Counted from the first letter of the stretch, positions 20,825 to 30,657 are shown. The stretch: 37,431 bases of DNA from Frankia nepalensis (GCF_016786325.1 NZ_JADWYU010000110.1:1-37431), one strand, 5' to 3'. Program-made: numbers and translations. Notes: generated by a model from the letters alone, not told the origin.

Positions 20825-21577
20825 ATGAGCCTCGAAGACACCGCACGCGACTGGACACGACACGGCAACGACGACCCGCTGTGGGCGGTCCTCGTCGACC
20901 CCGCCAAGCGTGGTGGAGGCTGGGACATCGACGACTTCCTCGCCACCGGCAAGGAGGATGTCGACACGGCCCTCGGCGTCCTCGACCGTCTCGGCGGGAC
21001 GCCGACCCAGACCGGCGTCGCCCTCGACTTCGGCTGCGGCGCCGGACGACTGACCCAGGCCCTGGCCGCCCACTATGACAAGGTCATCGGCCTGGACATC
21101 TCCGAGCCCATGCTCGCCACCGCCCGCCGACTCGACCGTACCGGTGGCCGAGCGGACTTCCAGCACAACGCGACCGCCGATCTCGCGGCGATCCCCACCG
21201 CCAGCGTCGACCTGGTCTTCACGAGCATCGTCCTGCAGCACGTGCCGCCGGACGCGGCCGAGAAATACCTGCTCGAGTTCGGACGCGTGCTGCGGCCGGG
21301 CGGCGCCGCCATCATTCTCATGCCTACCGGCATCCGGCCCACCATCCAGGGGCTGCTCTTCCGGTACGCCCCGCCCGCCGTCGTCGGGGCTCTTCAGCAG
21401 CGTCTGCTGCACTACCCGGCGCCGATGCAGATGAACACGCTTCCTGTCCGGATCATGACGTCTCATCTGAGCCGCGCCGGCCTCCGGATCATCGGCACCA
21501 CCGACGAGCCCCAGCACGCCCCGCACTGGAACTTCACCCGGTACTACGCGATCCGCCCGAAGACCTCGGTGGCCTGA
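20825..21577 (+). CDS. Class I SAM-dependent methyltransferase
   Basis: 250 residues with a class I (Rossmann) methyltransferase fold. Motif I is ALDFGCGAG (66-74), the acidic end of strand 2 is GLDISEPML (D91), and SVDLVFTSIVLQHVPPD (about 127-143) followed by RVLRPGG completes the SAM-binding core. The C-terminal third (LPVRIMTSHLSRAGLRIIGTTDEP) is typical of small-molecule methyltransferases. The acceptor is unknown. The ATG at 20825 has a GGAGA about 9 nt upstream. The gene has its own upstream region and converges on the next gene, so it is probably a single-gene transcript. Confidence 0.85.
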   Translation: MSLEDTARDWTRHGNDDPLWAVLVDPAKRGGGWDIDDFLATGKEDVDTALGVLDRLGGTPTQTGVALDFGCGAGRLTQALAAHYDKVIGLDISEPMLATARRLDRTGGRADFQHNATADLAAIPTASVDLVFTSIVLQHVPPDAAEKYLLEFGRVLRPGGAAIILMPTGIRPTIQGLLFRYAPPAVVGALQQRLLHYPAPMQMNTLPVRIMTSHLSRAGLRIIGTTDEPQHAPHWNFTRYYAIRPKTSVA

Positions 21578-21618
21578 GCCGCTACGCGCGGTTCAGGGTC
21601 TCTGGCTGCGTTCCTCGA

Positions 21619-21641
21619 CCGATCGGCGCGCGCCGGATCGG
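21619..21641. terminator. Near-perfect palindrome between convergent genes
   Basis: CCGATC-GGCGCG and CGCGCC-G-GATCGG pair with a single-base bulge, without a loop, in the 133-bp gap between two convergent genes. It is a candidate bidirectional terminator. The flanking GGATCGGACC and AGGATCGGCC words are weakly reminiscent of the dispersed-repeat family. Confidence 0.35.
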
Positions 21642-21710
21642 ACCAATCGCGGCAGGATCGGCCGAGGTTGGCGGGCCCGGTTGGTCATGGGCGCTCGAAC
21701 GCCGCCGCTT

Positions 21711-23456
21711 TCAGCGGTCGAGCAGGCGGTCGAGGTCGACGCGGATCAACCACTGGTCCAACTTGAACGGCGGGTACGGCCACGAAATGCTGTCCAGGAC
21801 CAGTTGGTTCACCGGGAGCCAGAGAATTCTCCGCTGGGCGTCGACCGCGGCCCGTCGGACTCCGATATACCGGGTTGACGGGCCGCGAAGCTGCGACAGC
21901 CCGGTATCGATCGCCGATGTGCGGAAGGTCATCTCGTGGCCGGCGCCGGCCGGCTGGACCACCTGGAGCGTTCCGTCGAGGCCGGTGAGCAGAATGGCTC
22001 CGCTGACCGGATCCATTGTCAGGCTACGGACGAGGCCGCCCCGCCCGGTCTCCTGGAGCAGGTAGTCGGGACGGCATTCGATTCCGAAGTAGTCGGGCCA
22101 GTCGGCGGTCGCCGGCGCCGCGGTCACGAGGCTGCGCTCACGGCCGGCCTTGACGTAGACGGCCATCGCGTCCGCGCGCAGGCCATGGGCATTGGTCCGC
22201 GCCACGTAGAGATTCCCGGCCATGTCGAAGCAGGCCGACTCCATCCGGGATTTGTCCTGCGCGGCCCGCACCGCGGCGCTCTTCGGGGTGATCTGCCCGG
22301 AGCTCGCCGAGTAGGAGAACTCCTGTACCGGGAACGGCTCAGCCACCTTGTTTCCGGAAAAACAGTCACTGATCAGCACAAACCGCTCGTCATCCGGCTC
22401 GCTGGTCGGGTCGGTCACGACCTCTCGCGGGTTGACCACGGTCGAGATGCCCAGCGGGCTGGTCGGCGGATACTGCCACCAGGCTCGGGTCCGCCCCTCC
22501 AGATCGACGACGAGCAGCGCGCCGGATTTGGTCCCCCGCCCGCCGGCTCCGAAGTACTGGGCGATGACGAGGTGGCCCGAACGCGGCAGCCGCGCCACCG
22601 AGGCCGGTCCCCGGCCGGACAGGGGCGACGTGGGCCCGATGGTGGGAAAGGCGCTGGCGGCCACCGTCGGCGGCGCGAGCGCGGCGAGCTGGGCGGCCGT
22701 CCAGGAGAGCGAGGGCTCGTAGCGCCAGTCACCGGCGCGGTCGCGCCGAAGCTGGCCGATGCTGGGGAACTCGCCGTGAACCTTGGTGTCCCAGCCGTGG
22801 TACGGCATGACGGAGACCAGCACCACCCGCTCGCCCATCACCGGGTCGGGGACGACGATCACGTCGGCGACGTCCGCGCCACCGACCCCCCGGACGGTCG
22901 GGTCCGGATTCGAGACGAAGAAGTGCCCGGCGGATGACGGGATCATCAACTGGGTGAATCGCCGCGTGTCCGGGTGGAAGATCCCCGCTTCCATGCTGGC
23001 CGCGGTCGGGAACATCTGGTCGTCGCTGAACGGCGTCGTGCCGATGAACACCGTGCCGTCGCTGGCGACCGTGGCCATGAACGCCGACTGGCCGGGGCCG
23101 AATCCGAAACCGGGCACGTCGACGGTCTCGATCGTCGAGGACCGCGCCAGCCTGCCGAAGCTGCCCGGCGTGCCGAAGATCGACAGAAGGTCGAGAGCGT
23201 CGTCCGCCGAGCTCGGCAGCAGCCGCTGTATGCCGACCGTCGCGCCGAAGGTCGCGGCTCCCAGGCCGGCACCCAGCCCGAGGGCGCCAAGGAGCCGCCG
23301 GCGGGTCGGGCGGGCGCCGGGCGACGGCGGTTCGCCGCCGGGCGCTCTGGCCCCGCCGTGCCGCCGGCCAAGCCCGATGTTGCCGTGGTGGCGAGTATCG
23401 GCGAGGGACCACCGTTGGCCGGCGCCACGGCCAGCTGGATCGTGTGAGGTAGCCAT
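21711..23456 (-). CDS. Tat-exported protein, probable beta-propeller
   Basis: 581 residues. A long polar N-terminus leads to a twin-arginine signal: TRRRLLG at 51-57, then a Gly/Ala/Leu-rich hydrophobic stretch to about 75. This predicts export by the Tat system and possibly lipid-free secretion or anchoring by the uncleaved signal. The mature part contains recurring strand-like blocks (TVASDGTVFIGT, GHLVIAQYFGAGG, GNLYVARTNAHG, GAILLTGLDGTLQVV) typical of six- to eight-bladed propellers; no catalytic motif was recognised. It lies 82 nt downstream of aftD on the same strand, suggesting a role with cell-surface glycans. The ATG at 23456 has GGGAAG very close (1 nt), so the true start may differ. 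The function is unknown. Confidence 0.7.
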   Translation of the reverse strand: MATSHDPAGRGAGQRWSLADTRHHGNIGLGRRHGGARAPGGEPPSPGARPTRRRLLGALGLGAGLGAATFGATVGIQRLLPSSADDALDLLSIFGTPGSFGRLARSSTIETVDVPGFGFGPGQSAFMATVASDGTVFIGTTPFSDDQMFPTAASMEAGIFHPDTRRFTQLMIPSSAGHFFVSNPDPTVRGVGGADVADVIVVPDPVMGERVVLVSVMPYHGWDTKVHGEFPSIGQLRRDRAGDWRYEPSLSWTAAQLAALAPPTVAASAFPTIGPTSPLSGRGPASVARLPRSGHLVIAQYFGAGGRGTKSGALLVVDLEGRTRAWWQYPPTSPLGISTVVNPREVVTDPTSEPDDERFVLISDCFSGNKVAEPFPVQEFSYSASSGQITPKSAAVRAAQDKSRMESACFDMAGNLYVARTNAHGLRADAMAVYVKAGRERSLVTAAPATADWPDYFGIECRPDYLLQETGRGGLVRSLTMDPVSGAILLTGLDGTLQVVQPAGAGHEMTFRTSAIDTGLSQLRGPSTRYIGVRRAAVDAQRRILWLPVNQLVLDSISWPYPPFKLDQWLIRVDLDRLLDR

Positions 23457-23538
23457 TCTTCCCGGATAGTAATCCGCCTGCGCAGGATCCCCGTCCGAAT
23501 GGCCAGACGTGCGGACCGAGGCCGGAAGGTGACGGTAT

Positions 23539-26500
23539 TCAGCGGTAACGAGATGGTGGGCGCTCTGTGACGGCGTCCGGTTCGTCCTCGGCCGGTGGGG
23601 CGGTGGAACCGAAATCGCGGCGGGGGCGTCGAGACTGGGCGATCAGCATGGTCTCCTCCGGGTCGCTGCCCCGGGGACCACCGCCGACCAGCTCGGGAAA
23701 TTCCACCTCCGCCTCGGACTCGGCCTCGGAGACCGGAGGCGCGGGCGCCACGAGGTTCGCCAGGGCGGCCGCGAAGGCGAGCGCGCCCGCCGCCTGTACC
23801 GGCCAGCTGAACGGGCCTTCGCCCGAACCGGGCACCGCGTCCGGCCCGAGCGCGACGCCGATGCCCGCGGCGGTCATGGCGAGCAGCCCAGTCCAGGGCA
23901 ACAGCCAGGGCAGGCGAAGACCGACGACCGTCAGGACCGGCACGGCGAGGGCAACCGGACCGGCGACGAGGAAGACGGCGACGGTGGCGACCAGGCAGCC
24001 GACGACCGTGCCAGCCAGCCTGGCGCGCGTCGAGGACGGACGCCGCGGGCCGGGGAGCCGGGGGTGGTCGTCGGGTTCGCCCGACCGCCGCCGGCGCGAC
24101 CGGGCCGGCACCAGCGCCAGCGCCAGCAGAACCAGCACCAGCAGCCCACCGACGACGAGGTTGCGGCGGTACTCGTGACCAGGCTTGTTCTCGATCACGA
24201 TCGAGCCGGCCTCGCCGGCCGGCACGATCCAGCCCTGCTGCCAGCCGTCGAGTCGCACCGCCCGCAGGGGCGCGCCGTCCAGGCTGGCCGTCCACGACTC
24301 GTTGGCGTTCTCCCGGACGGCCAGGAACGCCCGCCCCCCCGCCGCGATGGAGACCACCCGCCGCTCGGGCGACCACGAGGTGACCGACGTCGACCGGGCG
24401 GTCGACCCGCTGGCCGCGGCGTCGGTCTCGACCAGCGTCAGCGAGGACACGAGCAGCGCCTCCCCGGCGTGCTCGATGGTGAGCAGGTGCGGCCCGGCGT
24501 CCAGTGAGATCGTCCCGTCGGGAGCGCAGACCGTGGTGCGCAGCGGGAGCGCCGCCGCCACGTCCGCCTGCGTGCCCTCGACGCGCAGGTCGTAGCGGGT
24601 GCCGTCGACCAGCAGTGCCGGGCCTTCCCCGCACGGGATGGCGAACGGCGCGTCCGACGCCGCGGAGGACTCGTCACCTGACGGAACGGCCTGCATGGTT
24701 CCGGTAACGGTCAGCCGCATCGGCCGGGGCACGTCGAACCTGCGGGTCAGGGTCTGTTCCTCCGACCCGCCGAACGGCTCGGTGATGTCCACCCGGTCGC
24801 GCTCGAACGAGTAGATGACCTGGCCCTGCCCGGGTGTCGTGAACAGGCCGGCCGCGTCCGCGGGCGCCTGCGCGTAGCGCTGGATCGGTACGCCCGGGAT
24901 GGCGATCTCCCGGATACCGGCGCTGAAGTCGTTGTCCTCTTGCTCGATCACCCGCTCGAAGGTGAGCCGGTACCAGGAACTCGGCCCCGGGGGCACCGCC
25001 AGCCGCTGGATCGACTCGTCCGCGCGCACGTCCGTCAACGCGGTCCCGGCCGCGGTCGTGACCCGGATCGTGCGCACCTTGGGCCGCCACCTGCCCTCGG
25101 CCAGAAGCTGGACGTCGATGTAGGGCACCGTCACCGGCTGCGCGGTGTCGACCTGGATCCAGCCGCCGACGGATCCCAGCTTCGGGTCCGAGGCGACGTT
25201 CCAGTAGGTGTGCGACAGGCCGTCGACCGCCGCGTAGGGTCCGACGTCGGCGCTGGCGACCAGCGGGGAGCCGTAGGACGACGCGCTGACCTTGACGCCG
25301 TCGGAGTATCCCGCGACCGTCTGGTGGTCGACGGGGTCACCGTCGGCCCACTGGTGGGGCGGCTCCCCTGATCTGCCCGTGTTCTCGTCCGGGCCCAGCA
25401 GGTACGACTGCCCACGGTGCACGACGCCGAAGTCGTAGTCCCGGCGCTTGAACGTGTCGGTCACCATCCAGGCCGTCGTCGGTTCGACGATCTCGCTCGC
25501 GAGCGGCCTTTCCACGACCGGGCCAGCGGCGCTGGCGTCGGAGGCTGATCCGGAGGAGGCGGAGGGGCGCAACGGCGACTCCGGCAGGCCGTCCAGGTCG
25601 CTGGCGAGGATGACCGCGCGGTCGGCGCCGAGGACGCCCTGCGCGGCGAGCTGTACGGTCGCCTCGGCTCCGCCGGACACGACGACGGCCGTGTCGGCCG
25701 GGTAGGCGGTCACCGTGGACGCCCCGTCGGGTACCGCCCACACCTCGAGCGCCGGCACCGTCCCCCGCGGGCGGGCGGTTTCGGGGAGCAGCCGCTGCCT
25801 GGCGCTCGGGCGTTCGGGCATGGACGGCCCGAAGGTCGCGACCTGGCGCAGGCCCGAGCTCTCCAGTGCCCGGTGCACCTGCTCCGTGGACGGCGGGATG
25901 TCCCAGTCCTTGTCGTCGATGTCGTTGCGGACCAGCACCTGGCCGACCCCCGCCCGGGCCAGCGCGGCCGCGAGCCCGGGTGCCGAGCCTCTCGCCAGCG
26001 CCTGTTCGATGCCGTCCATCCAGCGGGTCATGCCGACCTGGCCCAGCGGCACCAGGGCGCGGCTCGCCCAGGGGGTGCTGGCTAGCCACGCGAGCGGCTC
26101 GTCGAGCGAGCGGCCCCACTCGTACTCGGCGAACGGAATGCCCGGCAGGAGCAGGGTCCGGCCGCTGGCGGGCTCTTCGGCCAACCAGTCCGCGGCCTCG
26201 TGCCAGTAGTCAGGGACCTTGGTGAACGACCCGGACTGAAACGACCGGCCGGCGAGCGTGGGTGTCATCGCGGTCACCAGCGCGGCGGCCGTGAGCATGG
26301 CGACGACGACCGGGATCGGGATCAGCCAGCCGACGTCCCGGGGAACGCGCGGCGACGGCTTCTCGGCGGGCGCCGGCTCGGCGGCCGACGGCTGGCTCCG
26401 CTGGGCGATCGGGCTTCTCCAGACCCGGCCACGGTCCAGCGGGACCGAGAGGGCGTGCGCCATCCCCAGCGCGAGTGGAAGGTGGGCGACCGGCTGGAAC

Positions 26501-27714
26501 TTGTAGACGTTGCGGAGGAAGGCCAGCTGGTCCGCGAGCAGCGCCCGGACGCTGCCGGCCAGCGGGCTGGTGGGCTGGCCCGGGTAGGCCGCGCATACCG
26601 CGATCACCCCGACCGCCAGGCTGAGCAGCAGGAACCGGCGTCCCGGCAGGTCTCGGCGGGCCAGCCCCCAGAGCCCGATCCCGGCCATGACCGCCGAGCC
26701 GACGACCGGTACCGCCTCGTTGACGCTGGCCGTGGCGGCCGGCAGCCAGGGGTTGGGTGCCCGGAGGTAGGCCATCCAGTCGGCGGTGCCGCGAAGCGCC
26801 TCGGCCACGGAGGTGGCCGCGGTGGTGGCCTCGGCCGTCTCGGTGTAGGGGAGGAAGTTCAGGCCGTACCGGTTCTGGGCCAGGAGCGCGAGCAGCCACC
26901 AGGCCGTCGCCAGGATGATCGAGATCACCCACCACACCCGCAGTGCCCAGGCCCGGCGGCTCCACCCAGCGAGCAGCAGCAGCATCCCGGGGCACAGCAG
27001 GACGCACAGCGTGACGCTCGCGTTGACGCCGCCCGCGCAGAAGACGGCGAAGCCGGACAGCGCGGCCGCGCGGCGCGGCGACAGCGGGGCAGCGCCCGCC
27101 CGCCGCGCGCGGTCGCCCGGCTCACGGCGCGCCGCGTCGTCGGTGTCACCACCGGCGCCGCCGCCCGGCCGCAGCGCCAGGACGAGCGGGAGCGTGATCC
27201 AGGGGAGCATCGCCGCGCCGGTCAGCGCGACCGAGGCCGAACCGATCTTCGTCAGGAAGATCGGCGACAGGGCGTAGCCCAGGCCGCCGACGACCCTGGT
27301 CCATGGCCGGCCGACACGCATCGCGTCGGCGAGCCGGACGACGCCCCACGCCGCGACCGTCAGGAGGAACGCCATCCACAGCCGCTGGGTTATCCAGGGC
27401 GGCAGGTGAAGCACCTTCCCGACGAGAAAGAACGGCCCCATCGGGAACAGGTAGCCGACGTACTGATTCGGGAGGAAGCCGAAGTCAGACGAGGAGTTCC
27501 ACAGGTGGGTGGCGCGTCCCAGAAACTGCAACGGCGCGAGCGGCACGTCGAGCTTGGTATCGGCGGTCAGCTTGCCCGGCGACTGCGACAGGTAGAGCAC
27601 CACGAAACCCGCGGCGATGGCGAACAGAGGCCACCTGGGCGTCCGGCGGTAGCCGTCGGCGTCGCGCCGGGCGCGTTCGCCCAGGGCCGGGTCCGTGTGA
27701 GTGGGCTCCGCCAT
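23539..27714 (-). CDS. aftD: AftD-type alpha-(1->3)-arabinofuranosyltransferase family protein
   Basis: 1391 residues from ATG 27714, close to the roughly 1400 of mycobacterial AftD. The open frame continues to 27903, but homologues begin near here, just before the first membrane helix. The N-terminus (about 30-490) is a polytopic GT-C membrane domain with the family stretch LSQSPGKLTADTKLDV, whose acidic loop residues would bind the lipid-linked donor, followed by FLGRATHLWN and NQYVGYLFPMGPFF. Extracytoplasmic beta-rich modules follow, including a discoidin/CBM32-like segment (about 815-945, YAAVDGLSHTYWN ... GGWIQVD). Several C-terminal helices lie at about 1180-1325. AftD adds arabinofuranose branches to cell-wall arabinan in mycolate-containing bacteria; in another actinobacterium the acceptor may differ. 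A flippase-like gene lies upstream and a Tat-exported protein downstream. Confidence 0.88.
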   Translation of the reverse strand: MAEPTHTDPALGERARRDADGYRRTPRWPLFAIAAGFVVLYLSQSPGKLTADTKLDVPLAPLQFLGRATHLWNSSSDFGFLPNQYVGYLFPMGPFFLVGKVLHLPPWITQRLWMAFLLTVAAWGVVRLADAMRVGRPWTRVVGGLGYALSPIFLTKIGSASVALTGAAMLPWITLPLVLALRPGGGAGGDTDDAARREPGDRARRAGAAPLSPRRAAALSGFAVFCAGGVNASVTLCVLLCPGMLLLLAGWSRRAWALRVWWVISIILATAWWLLALLAQNRYGLNFLPYTETAEATTAATSVAEALRGTADWMAYLRAPNPWLPAATASVNEAVPVVGSAVMAGIGLWGLARRDLPGRRFLLLSLAVGVIAVCAAYPGQPTSPLAGSVRALLADQLAFLRNVYKFQPVAHLPLALGMAHALSVPLDRGRVWRSPIAQRSQPSAAEPAPAEKPSPRVPRDVGWLIPIPVVVAMLTAAALVTAMTPTLAGRSFQSGSFTKVPDYWHEAADWLAEEPASGRTLLLPGIPFAEYEWGRSLDEPLAWLASTPWASRALVPLGQVGMTRWMDGIEQALARGSAPGLAAALARAGVGQVLVRNDIDDKDWDIPPSTEQVHRALESSGLRQVATFGPSMPERPSARQRLLPETARPRGTVPALEVWAVPDGASTVTAYPADTAVVVSGGAEATVQLAAQGVLGADRAVILASDLDGLPESPLRPSASSGSASDASAAGPVVERPLASEIVEPTTAWMVTDTFKRRDYDFGVVHRGQSYLLGPDENTGRSGEPPHQWADGDPVDHQTVAGYSDGVKVSASSYGSPLVASADVGPYAAVDGLSHTYWNVASDPKLGSVGGWIQVDTAQPVTVPYIDVQLLAEGRWRPKVRTIRVTTAAGTALTDVRADESIQRLAVPPGPSSWYRLTFERVIEQEDNDFSAGIREIAIPGVPIQRYAQAPADAAGLFTTPGQGQVIYSFERDRVDITEPFGGSEEQTLTRRFDVPRPMRLTVTGTMQAVPSGDESSAASDAPFAIPCGEGPALLVDGTRYDLRVEGTQADVAAALPLRTTVCAPDGTISLDAGPHLLTIEHAGEALLVSSLTLVETDAAASGSTARSTSVTSWSPERRVVSIAAGGRAFLAVRENANESWTASLDGAPLRAVRLDGWQQGWIVPAGEAGSIVIENKPGHEYRRNLVVGGLLVLVLLALALVPARSRRRRSGEPDDHPRLPGPRRPSSTRARLAGTVVGCLVATVAVFLVAGPVALAVPVLTVVGLRLPWLLPWTGLLAMTAAGIGVALGPDAVPGSGEGPFSWPVQAAGALAFAAALANLVAPAPPVSEAESEAEVEFPELVGGGPRGSDPEETMLIAQSRRPRRDFGSTAPPAEDEPDAVTERPPSRYR

Positions 27715-27992
27715 CGGGTACCCGGTACCTGGCCTTCGCCGGACCGAGGCGACCGGTCCTGATCGGCGGATACGAATCGTTGTCTCCATCGCTGTCACCG
27801 GGTCGGCGGGGCGTGCTATGGCTCCGTACATACCAGCACAGCCGGGAAGGAAATAGCGCGTCGGCCCACGACGGCGACGCCGGGCACTCATCCGGGATCG
27901 CACAGCGACGGCGGGCCGCCGCGTCGTCGAATGCCGGGCGCTTCACGGGCGTAGGGCACGCCCTGAGCGCGCCGAGGCGATCGGACGCCTGT
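27715..27992. other. Intergenic gap upstream of aftD
   Basis: 278 bp between the flippase stop and the aftD start, both on the minus strand. The frame of aftD is open through most of it (alternative starts at 27789 and 27903). An AT-richer patch around 27770-27860 could hold a promoter, but no convincing hexamer pair is visible. Confidence 0.4.
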
Positions 27993-29492
27993 TCATCGCC
28001 GGATGGGCTCGGTGGGGCGGCTGTCACCTCGCTGGCCCCAGCGTCCCGCCGTCCCGTCCGCGGTCGTGATGACCGGCGAGGCCGCGGCGGGCGGACCCGA
28101 AGCCGTGACGGCCGCGAGGCCGTCCGGTCCGGCGGCGGCGCCGTCGCGACCGGCGGCGCGCCGGTCGGAATGGTGCAGCCGGTAGACGAGCCAGCCGGCG
28201 ACGGCGGCGGTCCCGGCCAGGCAGGCCAGGGCCGCCGCCGCGGTGCGCTCGATCGCGCCGCCGGCGAGGGCGAGGCCGGCGCCGGTCAGCGCCGAACAGA
28301 CGAAGAGCGCCACGACGATCACGCGTTGGTTCGCGCCCAGCAGGTAGGTGGCGAACATCATGGCGACCGCCATGAACGTCATCGCGAGCGCGAGTACCCA
28401 CAACGAGCCGGCGGCCGCCGTCAGGTCCGGGCCGAACACCAACGTCAGCAGCGGTTTGGCGCCGACGAGCCCGACCAGGGTGAGCACGAGCCCTGGCGCG
28501 ATGACGCAGCCGACCGCCATCGCCAGCGCCCGGCCCGCCGGCTGGCCCTCCTTGCGCCGTCGCGCCGCTTCGGGCAGCAGGAAGTTCGCGACCGCCAGCC
28601 CGGTGTACACGGGCACCTTGCAGGCCGTCGAGATCGCCGCGTAGGCGCCCACCGCGTCCGGGTTGCGCCAGCCGACGATCACGACGTCCATGTTCTGCAG
28701 CAGCGCCAGCGGGACGAGGGTGCCGAACGCGATCGAGGCGTCCGTGATCAGGCTGTCCCTGGTTCGTCGCCGAGGCGGCGGCAGCATCGGGACCGGGCCG
28801 GTGGTGGTGGCCGAAGCCAGCGCGGCGTCGAGGCGGGGCCGCGACCTCGGGCGCGGTGGCCGGGGCAGCGCCGGGGTGCGGGCGACCGCCCAGCGGGTCT
28901 GCTCGGCGCCCACCGCTATGGACAGCGCCAGCCCCAGCCCGGCCCCGTTGACCCCGAGCCCGGCGGCGACCAGCGCGACCCCGAAGCCGATCCGCAGCGC
29001 GGCCTCGAACACGAGGCTGATGGCCAGCGCGGGGTAGTTGCCGCGGGCCTGGAGCAGGCCGCGTTCCACGTAGAGGGGCACCAGGAACGCCGCCGCGATC
29101 GCGGCCTCGGCGATCGCCAGCGGGTGCGGGTAGGACAGCAGCGCCGCGACCGGCCGGCACAGCGCGACCGCGATCACGGAGGAGACCGCGATCGCGGCGA
29201 ACGTGACCCCGCGCAGCTGGCGGATCCAGGCGCGTCGCTCGCGGCGGGTCTCGCCGATCAGCGCCGACTCCCGATGGACCACGGCGGTGAGCACGGCCGT
29301 CCCGACGACCGAAAGAATCATGAAGATATTGGTCTGGACGACGACGGCGCCATAGGCGTCCGGGTCGAGCATCCGGGCGAGCGCCAGGTTCATCAGCAGG
29401 TTGAAGACGTTGACGACCATGCCCGCCGCGGCGAGAGCCATCGGGCCACGCAGCAGCTCGGCGACAAGGTCCCGCTTCACCGACAGCGCCAT
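27993..29492 (-). CDS. Polysaccharide biosynthesis/flippase-like (MATE/MOP superfamily) membrane protein
   Basis: 499 residues from ATG 29492, chosen because GGAGAGG lies just upstream; an in-frame start at 29537 lacks this. The protein has about 12-14 hydrophobic segments. The N-terminus reads LRGPMALAAAGMVVNVFNLLMNLALARMLDPDAYGAVV, split here as LRGPMALAAAGMVVNVF and NLLMNLALARMLDPDAYG, which is the classic opening of Wzx-type lipid-linked oligosaccharide flippases. A long hydrophilic cytoplasmic loop (about 210-245, Pro/Arg-rich) divides two six-helix halves, and the C-terminus is a disordered Ala/Gly/Pro tail. Its location next to aftD and a methyltransferase suggests it moves a glycan precursor across the membrane. 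The substrate cannot be read from sequence. Confidence 0.8.
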   Translation of the reverse strand: MALSVKRDLVAELLRGPMALAAAGMVVNVFNLLMNLALARMLDPDAYGAVVVQTNIFMILSVVGTAVLTAVVHRESALIGETRRERRAWIRQLRGVTFAAIAVSSVIAVALCRPVAALLSYPHPLAIAEAAIAAAFLVPLYVERGLLQARGNYPALAISLVFEAALRIGFGVALVAAGLGVNGAGLGLALSIAVGAEQTRWAVARTPALPRPPRPRSRPRLDAALASATTTGPVPMLPPPRRRTRDSLITDASIAFGTLVPLALLQNMDVVIVGWRNPDAVGAYAAISTACKVPVYTGLAVANFLLPEAARRRKEGQPAGRALAMAVGCVIAPGLVLTLVGLVGAKPLLTLVFGPDLTAAAGSLWVLALAMTFMAVAMMFATYLLGANQRVIVVALFVCSALTGAGLALAGGAIERTAAAALACLAGTAAVAGWLVYRLHHSDRRAAGRDGAAAGPDGLAAVTASGPPAAASPVITTADGTAGRWGQRGDSRPTEPIRR

Positions 29493-29832
29493 CGACCTCT
29501 CCGTAGGGCGGTCAGGCGCTTTTGCGCGGCCTGGCACCGGCCCAGCGGCGTGGCGATCCCGCCAGCCGGACTCGACGGGCTCATCGAGCGGCCTGACCCG
29601 TCATCACCGATGACACAGAGGACCCCCGAAAGCTGGCGACGGCTGATCCGGCCGGCCGGGACCGCCAGGCACGTCGACGGTTTCCGTGGAAGTTCGCCGA
29701 GGTGGTGCCCACACCGAGCGCAAGGTGCCCTGGCCGCCGGTCATCCGGATGGTCCCAGACAGTTTCCCGTGGCCTTACCCACCGCTCAAGTAAACCAGCT
29801 ATCGTCCGCCGGGTACCTGGCCGCGGCGGCGA
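29493..29832. other. Gap between methyltransferase and flippase genes, with hairpin
   Basis: 340 bp, no supportable gene. GTCATC (29600-29605) and GATGAC (29609-29614) form a 6-bp stem with an ACC loop. It could terminate the upstream methyltransferase transcript or act as an operator for the flippase gene 108 nt away. The stretch 29755-29810 is AT-richer and holds a TTTACTTGAGC word on the minus strand, a possible but weak promoter. Confidence 0.4.
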
Positions 29833-30657
29833 TCAGATCTTGCGAAGAATCAGCAGGAGATTCCAGGTGAGAACCTCGCGCACCCCCGGCACCTTCAAAA
29901 TCGGCTTGGACCAGTCCGGCAGGTATCGCGGAAGCGCGTCGATGACGACGACGTCCTGCCGGGAGCGAGCCCAGGCCAGGGTGTCGGCGACATACACGGG
30001 GAACATGGTCTCGCCGTAGATGTTCTTGGGCGGCACCCCGTTGCGCCGCTCGTAGCGGGCCTGCGCCCGGCGGCCGCCCAGGTAGTGCCACGGCGCGGTC
30101 TCGTGCCCGCCCCACGGCGACAGCCAGGTGCAGTAGCTCAGGTAGATGAGTCCGCCGGGGCGGGTCACCCGGACCAGTTCGGAGGACATCTGCCAGGCGT
30201 CCGGCACATGCTCCAGCACGTTCGACGTGTAGCAGATGTCCACCGAGTCGGTGCGCACCGGCAGCGCGAGCGCGCTGCCCCGGATCCGGCCGGGAACATC
30301 GGTGACCGCCAGCTCGGACACGTCCGGCTCGACCCAGCAGTAGCGGGCGCCGGCCTCTAGGAACGCGTCCCGGAAATGGCCCGGGCCACCGCCGACGTCG
30401 AGCACCGACTGGCCGGCGACCGAGGTGTAGCGGGACAGCTGGCGGACCGAGTCCGCGGCGATGAGCTGATAGAAGCTGGCCGGCGGGTCGACGGGCTTCT
30501 TGCGGTGCTCGGAGAAGAGCGTCCAGGAACGACGCAGGCCCCAGCCGACGTATGGCACGGAGGGCAGCGCGACCGCGCGTGGCCGTGCCGGTTCCGGCGT
30601 CGGCTCGGCCGTCGACGCCGTGGTGGCCGGTAGCGAATCCGGGGCCAGGTCAACCAT
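29833..30657 (-). CDS. Class I SAM-dependent methyltransferase (Methyltransf_11 type)
   Basis: 274 residues. Motif I is VLDVGGGPGHF (85-95), the strand-2 acid is in VEPDVSEL (near 111), SALALPVRTDSVDICYTSNVLEHVPDAW spans about 128-155 and RVTRPGGLIYLSYCTW about 163-178. The first 30 residues are disordered. The middle and C-terminus (GGHETAPWHYLGG, KNIYGETMF, EVLTWNLLLILRKI) recall a mycobacterial methyltransferase family (Rv0224c type, from memory) found in the broader aftD neighbourhood. With aftD and the flippase gene downstream, a role in modifying a surface glycan or lipid is plausible inference. The ATG at 30657 is the first start after the long divergent region. Confidence 0.85.
   Translation of the reverse strand: MVDLAPDSLPATTASTAEPTPEPARPRAVALPSVPYVGWGLRRSWTLFSEHRKKPVDPPASFYQLIAADSVRQLSRYTSVAGQSVLDVGGGPGHFRDAFLEAGARYCWVEPDVSELAVTDVPGRIRGSALALPVRTDSVDICYTSNVLEHVPDAWQMSSELVRVTRPGGLIYLSYCTWLSPWGGHETAPWHYLGGRRAQARYERRNGVPPKNIYGETMFPVYVADTLAWARSRQDVVVIDALPRYLPDWSKPILKVPGVREVLTWNLLLILRKI

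Noticed and set aside
26200-27762. 520-codon plus-strand frame opposite aftD
   Set aside because: Highly charged, motif-free translation; the minus strand encodes clear AftD membrane helices.
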